Assembly (NCBI GenBank): GCA_964391025.1
Contig: CAYMKJ010000133.1
Location: 1 to 20,661 of the forward strand
Reading direction: 5' to 3'
DNA: 20,661 nt
Source of the DNA: SHZI01 sp964391025
GTDB lineage: Bacteria; Pseudomonadota; Gammaproteobacteria; Steroidobacterales; GCA-2729495
In this document: one piece after another, positions 14,030 to 20,661 of the stretch
Layout of the letters: every line of letters starts with the position of its first letter
How positions within the stretch are numbered: position 1 is the first letter of the stretch
Translations under genes and position numbers: made by a program
Notes under the pieces: generated by a model
What the model saw: only the letters and a program-made list of their open reading frames with translations
Database searches by the model: none
Told to the model about the DNA's origin: nothing

Positions 14030-14434
14030 TCAGGGCGGGCTGTCCGGGGGCAGGGCCACGGGCTCGGGCGGACGCCAGCCCGGCTGCCGATGCTCTGCGA
14101 CCACGGTGGTGTAGATGCCCCCGCGCACATTGAACTCGGCGGTCAGGCGCATGAAGCGCGGCGCCGCCGCACTGACCAGGTCGTTCAGAATCAGATTGGT
14201 CACCGCTTCATGGAACGCGCCCTGGCTGCGAAAGGACCAGATGTAGTTTTTCAGGGACTTCAGTTCGATACACAAACTATCGGGGACGTATTCGAGATGC
14301 AGCGTGGCGAAATCGGGCTGGCCCGTTTTGGGGCAGAGGCAGGTAAATTCCGGCAGCCGCATGCGAATGGTGAACGCGCGAGCCGGTTCGGGATTCTGAA
14401 ACGTTTCCAGAACGGTACTGGGGGAAGAGGGCAT
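14030..14434 (-). CDS. queF: NADPH-dependent preQ0 reductase QueF (short, type I)
   Basis: A 134-residue enzyme that reduces 7-cyano-7-deazaguanine to preQ1 in queuosine biosynthesis. The signature FTCLCPKTGQPDFA (30-43) carries the nucleophile Cys34 and Asp41. The QueF motif ELKSLKNYIWSFRSQGAFHE (57-76) includes the substrate-binding Glu and His. The length matches the single-domain, B. subtilis-like form rather than the longer two-domain form of E. coli. The start is uncertain: ATG at 14434 gives the family-like MPSSPSTVLETF, while ATG 14476 and TTG 14494 are also in frame; none has a strong ribosome binding site. It is divergent from smc. No other queuosine gene is in the window and I saw no preQ1 riboswitch in the 154-nt upstream gap. 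Confidence 0.93.
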   Translation of the reverse strand: MPSSPSTVLETFQNPEPARAFTIRMRLPEFTCLCPKTGQPDFATLHLEYVPDSLCIELKSLKNYIWSFRSQGAFHEAVTNLILNDLVSAAAPRFMRLTAEFNVRGGIYTTVVAEHRQPGWRPPEPVALPPDSPP

Positions 14435-14530
14435 GGGCCGTAAGCCTGATCGATCGTTGCGCGGTATTGGGGCCATCGAGGCGCCGGCAATCAAACCGGC
14501 CTGCGGCGTGTGTGCAGTGTCGAATTAATC

Positions 14531-14536
14531 TACACT
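14531..14536 (+). promoter_or_regulatory. Possible -10 element of an smc promoter
   Basis: TACACT lies 52 nt upstream of the smc ATG in the queF-smc divergent gap. The same hexamer serves as the -10 in the rimP promoter candidate, but here there is no recognisable -35 at 16-18 nt. The surrounding AATTAATC makes it the most AT-rich patch of the gap. The support is weak. Confidence 0.25.
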
Positions 14537-14588
14537 ACGGCAGCGATCTCCGTTAGCTTAGTTACTCAATCCCGGGCACCCAAATCTT

Positions 14589-17500
14589 ATGCGACTGAGC
14601 AAGATCAAGCTTGCGGGATTCAAGTCATTTGTAGACCCGACTACCGTCCAGTTCCCAAGCAATCTGGTGGGTGTGGTCGGGCCAAACGGGTGCGGAAAGT
14701 CCAACGTTATCGACGCCATCCGCTGGGTCATGGGCGAGACGTCGGCCCGGCACCTCCGGGGCGATTCGATGGAGGATGTCATTTTCAACGGCTCGAGCTC
14801 CCGCAAGCCGGTGGGTTCGGCAGCCATCGAGCTGTACTTCGACAACTCCGATGGCACTCTCGGCGGCCAGTTCTCCAGCTATGCGGAGATCTCCATTCGC
14901 CGCACCGTGTCCCGCGATGGCACCTCCCAGTATTTCCTGAATAGCACCCGCTGCCGGCGCAAGGACATAACGGGCCTTTTCATGGGTACCGGCCTCGGCC
15001 CACGGAGCTACGCCATTATTGAGCAGGGCATGGTGTCCCGGCTGGTGGAAGCCAAGCCCGAGGAGATGCGCAGCTATATCGAGGAAGCGGCCGGTATCTC
15101 CAAGTACAAGGAGCGACGCCGGGAGACCGAATCCCGCATGCACCACACGCGGGAAAACCTGGCCCGGCTGGCAGACCTTCGGGATGAAGTCGAAAAGCAG
15201 ATCAAGCATCTGCAACGCCAGGCACAGGTGGCTGAAAAGTACCGGACACTGAAGCAGCAGGAACGACAGCTGGAGGCGGAATTGCTGGCCATCCGGCTGG
15301 CGGAACTCGACAGCGGGCTTGCCGCGCAGCGCCTCGATCTGTCTGCCAGCCAGACGGCGATGGACGCAGCCCTGGCGGGTCAGCGTCAGGTGGAGCTGGA
15401 CATCGAGAGGGACCGAGCCGAGCACCTGGTTGCCAGCGATGCCTTCGCCATTACCCAGGCAACTTACTACGCCGTGCAGGGGGAAATTGCCCGGCTGGAA
15501 CAAACGCTGGCTCATGCCCGTGAACTGCGTGAACGCGCACTCCGCGACCTCGCCCAGGCGCGTACCGAATTGTCATCGGTGGTTGCCGAGGTCGAGCGTG
15601 ATGGCCAGGTGCTTGCGGACATCGAGCGTGCCATTGCGGGGTTCGAGCCGGGACTCGCATCGGCGCGGGAAGCAGAGGCCGTGGCCCTCGCCGAGTTGCA
15701 AGCCGGCGAAACCGCCGTGGATGCGTGGCAGGACGAGTGGCACACGTTCAATCTGGACGTCAAGGAACAGCAGCAGGCCCGCCAGGTGGAGCAGACGCGG
15801 CTGGAGCATCTTGAAGCGCACCAGACCCGGCTCGAACGGCAACTGACGTCCGTCGAAGGGGAGCGGTTGTCAATTTCCGTGGTGGATCTGGCGGCGAGAC
15901 TGAGCGCCCAGGACAAGCTGCAAGCAGACACACAGCAGTTGCTCACGGCGGAAGTGCAGGCGCTTGAGGAGGCGGGTTTTACCCTCAGCAGCCAGCGTGA
16001 GGCAGAGCAGCGCCTCGGCGGTAATATCGAGCAGTTGCGCGGCGAGCTGGAGGCCCGCCGTGGGCGGCTCGATACCCTCCGGGTGATTCAGAATGCGGCG
16101 CTGGGGAATGAAGAGGAAATTCTTGGTGGCTGGCTGGCGCGTTCCGGGCTCGCGGATCGCAAGCGTCTGGTGCAGCAACTCGTTGCGGATTCCCGGTGGA
16201 CTCGCGCTGTGGAAACGGTGCTTGGCGACTTCCTGCAGGCTGTCTGCGTGGAGAACGCTGGCCGGCATGCGGCCTCATTGCCGGACGCTACCCTGGTCCT
16301 GGTCGAGAATTCCGGCGAGGAGCGCGAGGCCCCGGCCAACTCGCTCGCCGCGCAGGTGCAACACGCTGGCACTGCCCGTGGGCTGCTGGTCGACGTGTTC
16401 TGCGTCGAGTCTGTCGACGAAGCGTTACAGCGACGGGGCAGCCTCCAGAGCGGGCAATCCGTAATCACGCCGGACGGCATCTGGCTCGGTCCGGGCTGGG
16501 TTCGCGTCAATCGTGGTCAGCGCTACGTCGGCATGATGGCCCGGGAGCGGGAAATCCGCGAACTCGACACCGTGCTCGTTGAGGACGAGGCGCAGATTTC
16601 GGTTATGGGTCAGGCCCGTCTCGCCTTGCGTGGAGAGATAGACGCGCTGGAGCGCGAACGCCAGCAGATCCAGCTCCGCCTTACCGATGCTAACCGGCAG
16701 AGCCTGGAGTCTGCCTCGCTGTCGGCCACTCTCCATCAGGATCTGGAGCGGGCCCGGCAGCGCCTGCAGGTGCTGGAGCACGACGGTGATACGGTCCGCG
16801 TCGAACTCACTGAGTTGCGCGCAGTGATCAACGAGGCGCGGGAACGGCTCCAGGCAGCGGAGCGCCGCCTCGGTGAGCTTGACCTGCAACGCCCCGGGCG
16901 GCGTGAGCAACAGGAAACTCTGCTCGCCGGCTACAACGCGGCCCGGGAACGCGCCGATGTGCAACGCACTGCCGTCGGGCAAATCCTGATCGAATTCGAG
17001 AGCCGGCGGGCGGCGCAGGGCGCAGCTACCACCGCGCTGGAGCGCTCGACCCAGCAGCGGAATCAGCTCGTGGAGCGCATTGTCACGCTGGAAGCACACA
17101 CCCGCGACAGCGAAGCGCCACTGCAGGACTATCAACTGGAGCTGGACGGCCAGTTGGCTCGTCAGCTGGAGGTTCAGGCCGAGTTGTCACGCCAGCGGGA
17201 TGGCCTGACGGAGGTCGAGCAGCGCGTGAAAATCAGCGAGGGCCAGCGCCACGAACTGGAAAAGCGCGTGAATGCCGAACGTGACGGGGTCGAAGCCCTC
17301 CGTATGCAGGTCCGTGAACTGGAGGTCCGCGGCGAGTCACTCAGCGAACGTTTCTCCGCCACGGGCCTGGTGCTCGCTGAAGTGGCTGCCCAGACGCCCG
17401 CCGACGCCGAGCCCGAGGTGTGGGATCAGCGTCTCGCCCAGACGCGCAGCTCCATCGAGCGTCTCGGTCCCATTAACCTGGCTGCGATCGACGAGTTCTC

Positions 17501-18077
17501 AGAACAGTCCGAACGGAAGACCTACCTGGACTCCCAGCATGCCGACCTGTCGGCAGCCCTCGAGACGCTGGCGCACGCGATCCGGCGCATCGACCGGGAA
17601 AGCCGCACGCGCTTCCAGGAAACCTTCGACAACATTAACGCCGGTCTGAAAAAGCTCTTTCCCCGCCTGTTCGGCGGCGGTCACGCCTATCTCACACTGG
17701 AAGGCGACGACCTGCTGAGTGCGGGCGTCACGGTTATGGCCCGGCCGCCAGGGAAACGCAATAGCCATATTCATCTGCTCTCGGGTGGCGAGAAGGCTCT
17801 GACGGCCGTGGCGCTGATCTTCTCCATCTTCGAACTGAATCCGGCACCGTTCTGCCTGCTGGACGAGGTGGACGCGCCACTGGACGAGGCGAACGTGGCT
17901 CGCTTCTGCGATATCGTCCGCGAGATGTCCAGGACTGTGCAGTTCATCATCATCACCCACAACAAGACGACCATGGAGATGACGAAACAACTCACGGGTG
18001 TGACGATGAATGAGCCGGGTGTTTCGAGGCTGGTGGCGGTCGACATTGATGAGGCCGTGAAGCTCGTAGCCAGCTGA
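14589..18077 (+). CDS. smc: Chromosome segregation ATPase SMC
   Basis: A 1162-residue structural maintenance of chromosomes protein, the usual length. It forms a V-shaped dimer that organises and helps separate the chromosome, normally with ScpA/ScpB. Layout: N-terminal ATPase half with Walker A GPNGCGKSN (31-39) and IRWVMGE; a coiled coil (about 165-505); a hinge (about 510-645, with LADRKRLVQQLVADSRWTRA and VRVNRGQRYVGMM just after); a returning coiled coil (about 650-990); and the C-terminal ATPase half with signature LSGGEKALTAVAL (1064-1076) and Walker B FCLLDEVDAPLDE (1088-1100). No clear Shine-Dalgarno precedes the ATG. It starts the smc-zipA-ligA run, with 7 nt to zipA. No MukB-type features are present. 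Confidence 0.97.
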   Translation: MRLSKIKLAGFKSFVDPTTVQFPSNLVGVVGPNGCGKSNVIDAIRWVMGETSARHLRGDSMEDVIFNGSSSRKPVGSAAIELYFDNSDGTLGGQFSSYAEISIRRTVSRDGTSQYFLNSTRCRRKDITGLFMGTGLGPRSYAIIEQGMVSRLVEAKPEEMRSYIEEAAGISKYKERRRETESRMHHTRENLARLADLRDEVEKQIKHLQRQAQVAEKYRTLKQQERQLEAELLAIRLAELDSGLAAQRLDLSASQTAMDAALAGQRQVELDIERDRAEHLVASDAFAITQATYYAVQGEIARLEQTLAHARELRERALRDLAQARTELSSVVAEVERDGQVLADIERAIAGFEPGLASAREAEAVALAELQAGETAVDAWQDEWHTFNLDVKEQQQARQVEQTRLEHLEAHQTRLERQLTSVEGERLSISVVDLAARLSAQDKLQADTQQLLTAEVQALEEAGFTLSSQREAEQRLGGNIEQLRGELEARRGRLDTLRVIQNAALGNEEEILGGWLARSGLADRKRLVQQLVADSRWTRAVETVLGDFLQAVCVENAGRHAASLPDATLVLVENSGEEREAPANSLAAQVQHAGTARGLLVDVFCVESVDEALQRRGSLQSGQSVITPDGIWLGPGWVRVNRGQRYVGMMAREREIRELDTVLVEDEAQISVMGQARLALRGEIDALERERQQIQLRLTDANRQSLESASLSATLHQDLERARQRLQVLEHDGDTVRVELTELRAVINEARERLQAAERRLGELDLQRPGRREQQETLLAGYNAARERADVQRTAVGQILIEFESRRAAQGAATTALERSTQQRNQLVERIVTLEAHTRDSEAPLQDYQLELDGQLARQLEVQAELSRQRDGLTEVEQRVKISEGQRHELEKRVNAERDGVEALRMQVRELEVRGESLSERFSATGLVLAEVAAQTPADAEPEVWDQRLAQTRSSIERLGPINLAAIDEFSEQSERKTYLDSQHADLSAALETLAHAIRRIDRESRTRFQETFDNINAGLKKLFPRLFGGGHAYLTLEGDDLLSAGVTVMARPPGKRNSHIHLLSGGEKALTAVALIFSIFELNPAPFCLLDEVDAPLDEANVARFCDIVREMSRTVQFIIITHNKTTMEMTKQLTGVTMNEPGVSRLVAVDIDEAVKLVAS

Positions 18078-18084
18078 ATACTCC

Positions 18085-18693
18085 ATGACCGAGCTCCGCT
18101 GGGTACTGCTGCTCACTGCCCTACTTATTCTGGTGGTTCTGTTCCTGTGGACGCGCTACCGTTCCCGGCTGACGGACCGTTTCCGGTTCCCCGTTCGCCA
18201 ATCGGCCCCCGCGCCCCCACCGGGTAGCGGTGCGAAATCGACGCCGCCCGCCAGGCCGTCTGCACTTCCCGGTAAAATCGTGACAATCCGGATGCTGAGT
18301 CGCAGGACCGCTCCGTTTCCTGCCGAGGAGTTGGTACTGGCGTTGCGCGAGGCGGGCCTGCGCCACGGGCGGCACGGAATTTTTCACTACTTTCCGACAG
18401 CTGCGGAGGAGACTCCGGTTTTCAGCGTCGCGAGCCTCACCGAGCCAGGGTCCTTCGATCTGACGCGCCTGCGCACGGACGTTTACCAGGGCGTGAGCCT
18501 GTTTCTGGAGCTGCCGGCCCCCATCGAGGGCGTGGCGGCATTCGATGCCATGGTGAACACCGGGCGGGCCATTGCCAAACGTCTGGACGGCAACCTGGTG
18601 GATGAGCACGGCAGCACCCTGAGCGTTCAGCGCGAGCGTTACCTCCGGGAAGAAGTCATGGAGTTTCAGCACCGGCAGGGTCGGCCCGCCTGA
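18085..18693 (+). CDS. zipA: Cell division protein ZipA
   Basis: A 202-residue inner-membrane protein, short for the family (E. coli 328). An N-terminal membrane anchor (about 5-23, WVLLLTALLILVVLFLW) is followed by basic residues, a short Pro/Ala-rich linker (about 40-65) in place of the long P/Q-rich linker of E. coli, and the FtsZ-binding domain (about 66-195) with IVTIRMLSRR, FSVASLTEPGSFDLTRL and a hydrophobic GVSLFLELP strand. ZipA tethers the FtsZ tail to the membrane and helps recruit later division proteins. The family is mainly gammaproteobacterial, and the position between smc and ligA is a known conserved arrangement, which strengthens the call. The start is ATG at 18085, 7 nt after the smc stop. 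Confidence 0.93.
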   Translation: MTELRWVLLLTALLILVVLFLWTRYRSRLTDRFRFPVRQSAPAPPPGSGAKSTPPARPSALPGKIVTIRMLSRRTAPFPAEELVLALREAGLRHGRHGIFHYFPTAAEETPVFSVASLTEPGSFDLTRLRTDVYQGVSLFLELPAPIEGVAAFDAMVNTGRAIAKRLDGNLVDEHGSTLSVQRERYLREEVMEFQHRQGRPA

Positions 18694-18713
18694 CGCCGGT
18701 GGGTGGCGTGCGC

Positions 18714-20661
18714 ATGGCTTCGAAAACCGACAGGGTGAGAGCGGGCCAGCGACGAGCAAATCAGCTGCGTGCGGAGCTGGCCGACCACAACTATCGCTAC
18801 CACGTTCTCGATGAGCCCACGGTGCCGGATGCTGTCTACGACCAGCTGTACCGTGAACTGGTGGAGCTGGAAACCCGGCATCCGGAACTGATCATTCCGG
18901 ACTCGCCCACTCAGCGTGTGGGTGCTGCGCCGGTGGGGGGTTTCGCCGAGGTCCGCCACGGTGTGCCCATGCTCTCCCTCGACAACGCCTTCTCCACTGA
19001 GGACATTCAGGACTTCGACCGGCGCGTGCGGGACCGGCTGAAAACCGACAGCGACCTGGAGTACTCGGCGGAGCCCAAGCTGGACGGGGCGGCGATCAAC
19101 CTGTGGTTCGAGGACGGCGAACTGACCCAAGCGGCCACCCGGGGCGATGGCACGGTGGGTGAGGACGTTACCCATAACGTGCGCACGATCCGTTCCGTGC
19201 CGCTCCGGCTGCGCGGCAGCGCAGTGCCCGACCGTCTGGAGGTCCGCGGGGAAATCTTTATGCCTCGCGAGGGGTTCAGGCAGCTGAACGAAGCGGCGCG
19301 CCGGTTGGGTGACAAGCTGTTTGCCAATCCCCGCAACGCGGCCGCCGGCAGTCTGCGGCAGCTGGATCCGCGCCTGACCGCATCCCGGCCACTCGCCCTG
19401 TTCGCCTACGGCATCGGGACAGTCGCGGGCGGCACCTTGCCCGACCGGCACAGCGAGGCTCTTGCCCGCCTCCGCGACTGGGGCCTGCCTGTCGCCCCGG
19501 AGGTCGAGGTGGTCATGGGGGTGGCCGGGTGCCTGGCCTACTACGAGAAGATGCTGGAGAAGCGCGCAGGGTTGCCCTACGAGACGGATGGCGTCGTGTA
19601 CAAGGTCGACGACTTCGGGTTACAGGCCCGGCTGGGCACCGTGGCGCGGGCCCCGCGCTGGGCCATGGCCCACAAGTTCCCCGCCGAGGAGCGGCTGACG
19701 ACTGTCGAGGCCGTGGAGTTCCAGGTGGGGCGCACCGGCGTGTTGACTCCAGTGGCGCGCCTGGAACCGGTGTTCGTTGGTGGCGCCACCGTGAGCAACG
19801 CCACCCTGCACAACCTGGACGAGATGCACCGCAAGGACGTGCGGGCCGGCGACACCGTCATCGTCCGCCGCGCCGGCGACGTCATACCGGAGGTCGTTGC
19901 CGTGGTGCTGGAGCGCCGGCCCCGGAGGACCGCGCCCGTGAAACCGCCCGGGCAGTGCCCCGTTTGCGGCTCTGCGGTCCTGCGCGTGGAAGGCGAGGCG
20001 GCACTGCGCTGCACGGGTGGCCTCGTGTGCCCGGCTCAACGCAAGGAGTCCCTGCGCCACTTTGCCTCCCGGCGGGCCCTGAATATCGACGGGCTCGGGA
20101 GCCAGCTGATTGAACAGCTCGTGGATCAGGGTCTGGTCAGCAAGCCCGGTGACATCTTCCGCCTGACACTGCCCCGGCTGCTTGAGCTGGAGCGCATGGG
20201 TGAGCGTTCCGCCAGCAAGCTGCTTGCGGCTATCGAAAAGTGCAAAGCCACGACGCTTGAGCGGTTTCTATACGCCCTCGGGATTCCCGAAGTGGGCGAA
20301 GCCACCAGCAAGGCCCTCGCGCGGCACTTCGTGCAGTTGGACGCCCTGATGGCCGCCACAGAGGAACAGTTGCTGGAGGTGGAAGACGTCGGCCCCATCA
20401 TGGTGGCCCATATCACCTCATTCTTCGGTGAGTCCCACAACCGGGATGTGATCCGGGATCTCCGCAAGCTCGGTGTGCACTGGGAGGAGGCTGCCCGTCC
20501 CGCGGATACGGAGACCCTGCCGCTGAAGGGCAAAACCTTCGTACTCACCGGCACGCTGGCCGGCATGACTCGCGAGGACGCCGCGGCGAAAATCGAGGCG
20601 CTGGGCGGCAAAGTAACCAGCAGCGTGACCGCGAAGACCAGCTACCTGGTGGTGGGGGAGA
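18714..20661 (+). CDS. ligA: NAD+-dependent DNA ligase LigA (3' end cut by the window)
   Basis: 649 residues are visible and the frame is still open at the window edge, inside the BRCT domain; about 20-30 residues are probably missing. It seals nicks in duplex DNA using NAD+. Domains: Ia (HNYRYHVLDEPTVPDAVYDQLY), the adenylation domain with catalytic K122 in EPKLDG, RGDGTVGEDVTHNVRTI, NPRNAAAGSLRQLDP and YETDGVVYKVDD, the OB fold, and a four-Cys zinc finger at C415, C418, C433, C439. The finger spacing (3, 15, 6) equals that of E. coli LigA, with every site offset by 7. Helix-hairpin-helix repeats and the BRCT (KTFVLTGTLAGMTREDA, TSSVTAKTSYLVVGE) follow. After KLDG the common LAVSL reads AAINL. 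I chose the ATG at 18714; in-frame GTGs at 18699 and 18708 are possible. It lies 20 nt after zipA. Confidence 0.97.
   Translation, partial: MASKTDRVRAGQRRANQLRAELADHNYRYHVLDEPTVPDAVYDQLYRELVELETRHPELIIPDSPTQRVGAAPVGGFAEVRHGVPMLSLDNAFSTEDIQDFDRRVRDRLKTDSDLEYSAEPKLDGAAINLWFEDGELTQAATRGDGTVGEDVTHNVRTIRSVPLRLRGSAVPDRLEVRGEIFMPREGFRQLNEAARRLGDKLFANPRNAAAGSLRQLDPRLTASRPLALFAYGIGTVAGGTLPDRHSEALARLRDWGLPVAPEVEVVMGVAGCLAYYEKMLEKRAGLPYETDGVVYKVDDFGLQARLGTVARAPRWAMAHKFPAEERLTTVEAVEFQVGRTGVLTPVARLEPVFVGGATVSNATLHNLDEMHRKDVRAGDTVIVRRAGDVIPEVVAVVLERRPRRTAPVKPPGQCPVCGSAVLRVEGEAALRCTGGLVCPAQRKESLRHFASRRALNIDGLGSQLIEQLVDQGLVSKPGDIFRLTLPRLLELERMGERSASKLLAAIEKCKATTLERFLYALGIPEVGEATSKALARHFVQLDALMAATEEQLLEVEDVGPIMVAHITSFFGESHNRDVIRDLRKLGVHWEEAARPADTETLPLKGKTFVLTGTLAGMTREDAAAKIEALGGKVTSSVTAKTSYLVVGE

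Noticed and set aside
14435..14588. preQ1 riboswitch upstream of queF
   Set aside because: No short hairpin with an A-rich tail of the preQ1 type is visible on the minus strand before queF.
18714..20661. Frameshift in ligA
   Set aside because: Checks at the KLDG site, the NPRNAAAG segment, the zinc finger and the BRCT all fall in the same frame with no stop, so the gene is intact as far as the window shows.

Overview
The window is GC-rich bacterial chromosome, densely packed with housekeeping genes. It fits a gammaproteobacterium: it carries the block rimP-nusA-infB-rbfA-truB-rpsO-pnp, the trio smc-zipA-ligA (ZipA is largely a gammaproteobacterial protein), and two proteins with a VPxPA-type C-terminal sorting signal. 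I cannot name the genus. A cysteine-poor DksA with a long Ala/Lys-rich tail and a PhaR-type regulator suggest a lineage away from the enterics.

Region 1 (1-3402) is the accessory part. Two consecutive plus-strand genes encode exported proteins with VPLPA/VPVPA-CTERM tails, followed by a Rho-independent terminator. A minus-strand gene encodes a multi-membrane-segment GT39-like glycosyltransferase ending in TPR repeats.

Region 2 (3403-3874) has no protein gene but is full of structure. It holds a sigma70-like promoter, an orphan terminator, a closed stem followed at once by a second terminator, and a 16-nt tandem repeat just before rimP. I read this as a long attenuated 5' leader of the rimP-nusA-infB operon.

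Region 3 (3875-12455) is the translation and RNA operon: RimP (30S maturation), NusA (elongation/antitermination), IF-2, RbfA, TruB, S15 and PNPase. Spacing is tight (infB-rbfA 3 nt apart; rbfA-truB overlapping). RNA hairpins lie at the nusA-infB junction, between rpsO and pnp, and across the pnp stop codon.

Region 4 (12484-14434) has three minus-strand genes: a short PhaR-type PHA regulator, a divergent DksA, and queF (queuosine pathway). Region 5 (14589-20661) reads smc, zipA, ligA on the plus strand, covering chromosome organisation, division and DNA ligation. ligA runs off the window edge inside its BRCT domain.

I see no CRISPR array, insertion sequence, tRNA or rRNA. The window is mainly conserved core genome. 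The most informative second-look items are the rimP leader, the DksA variant and the CTERM gene pair.
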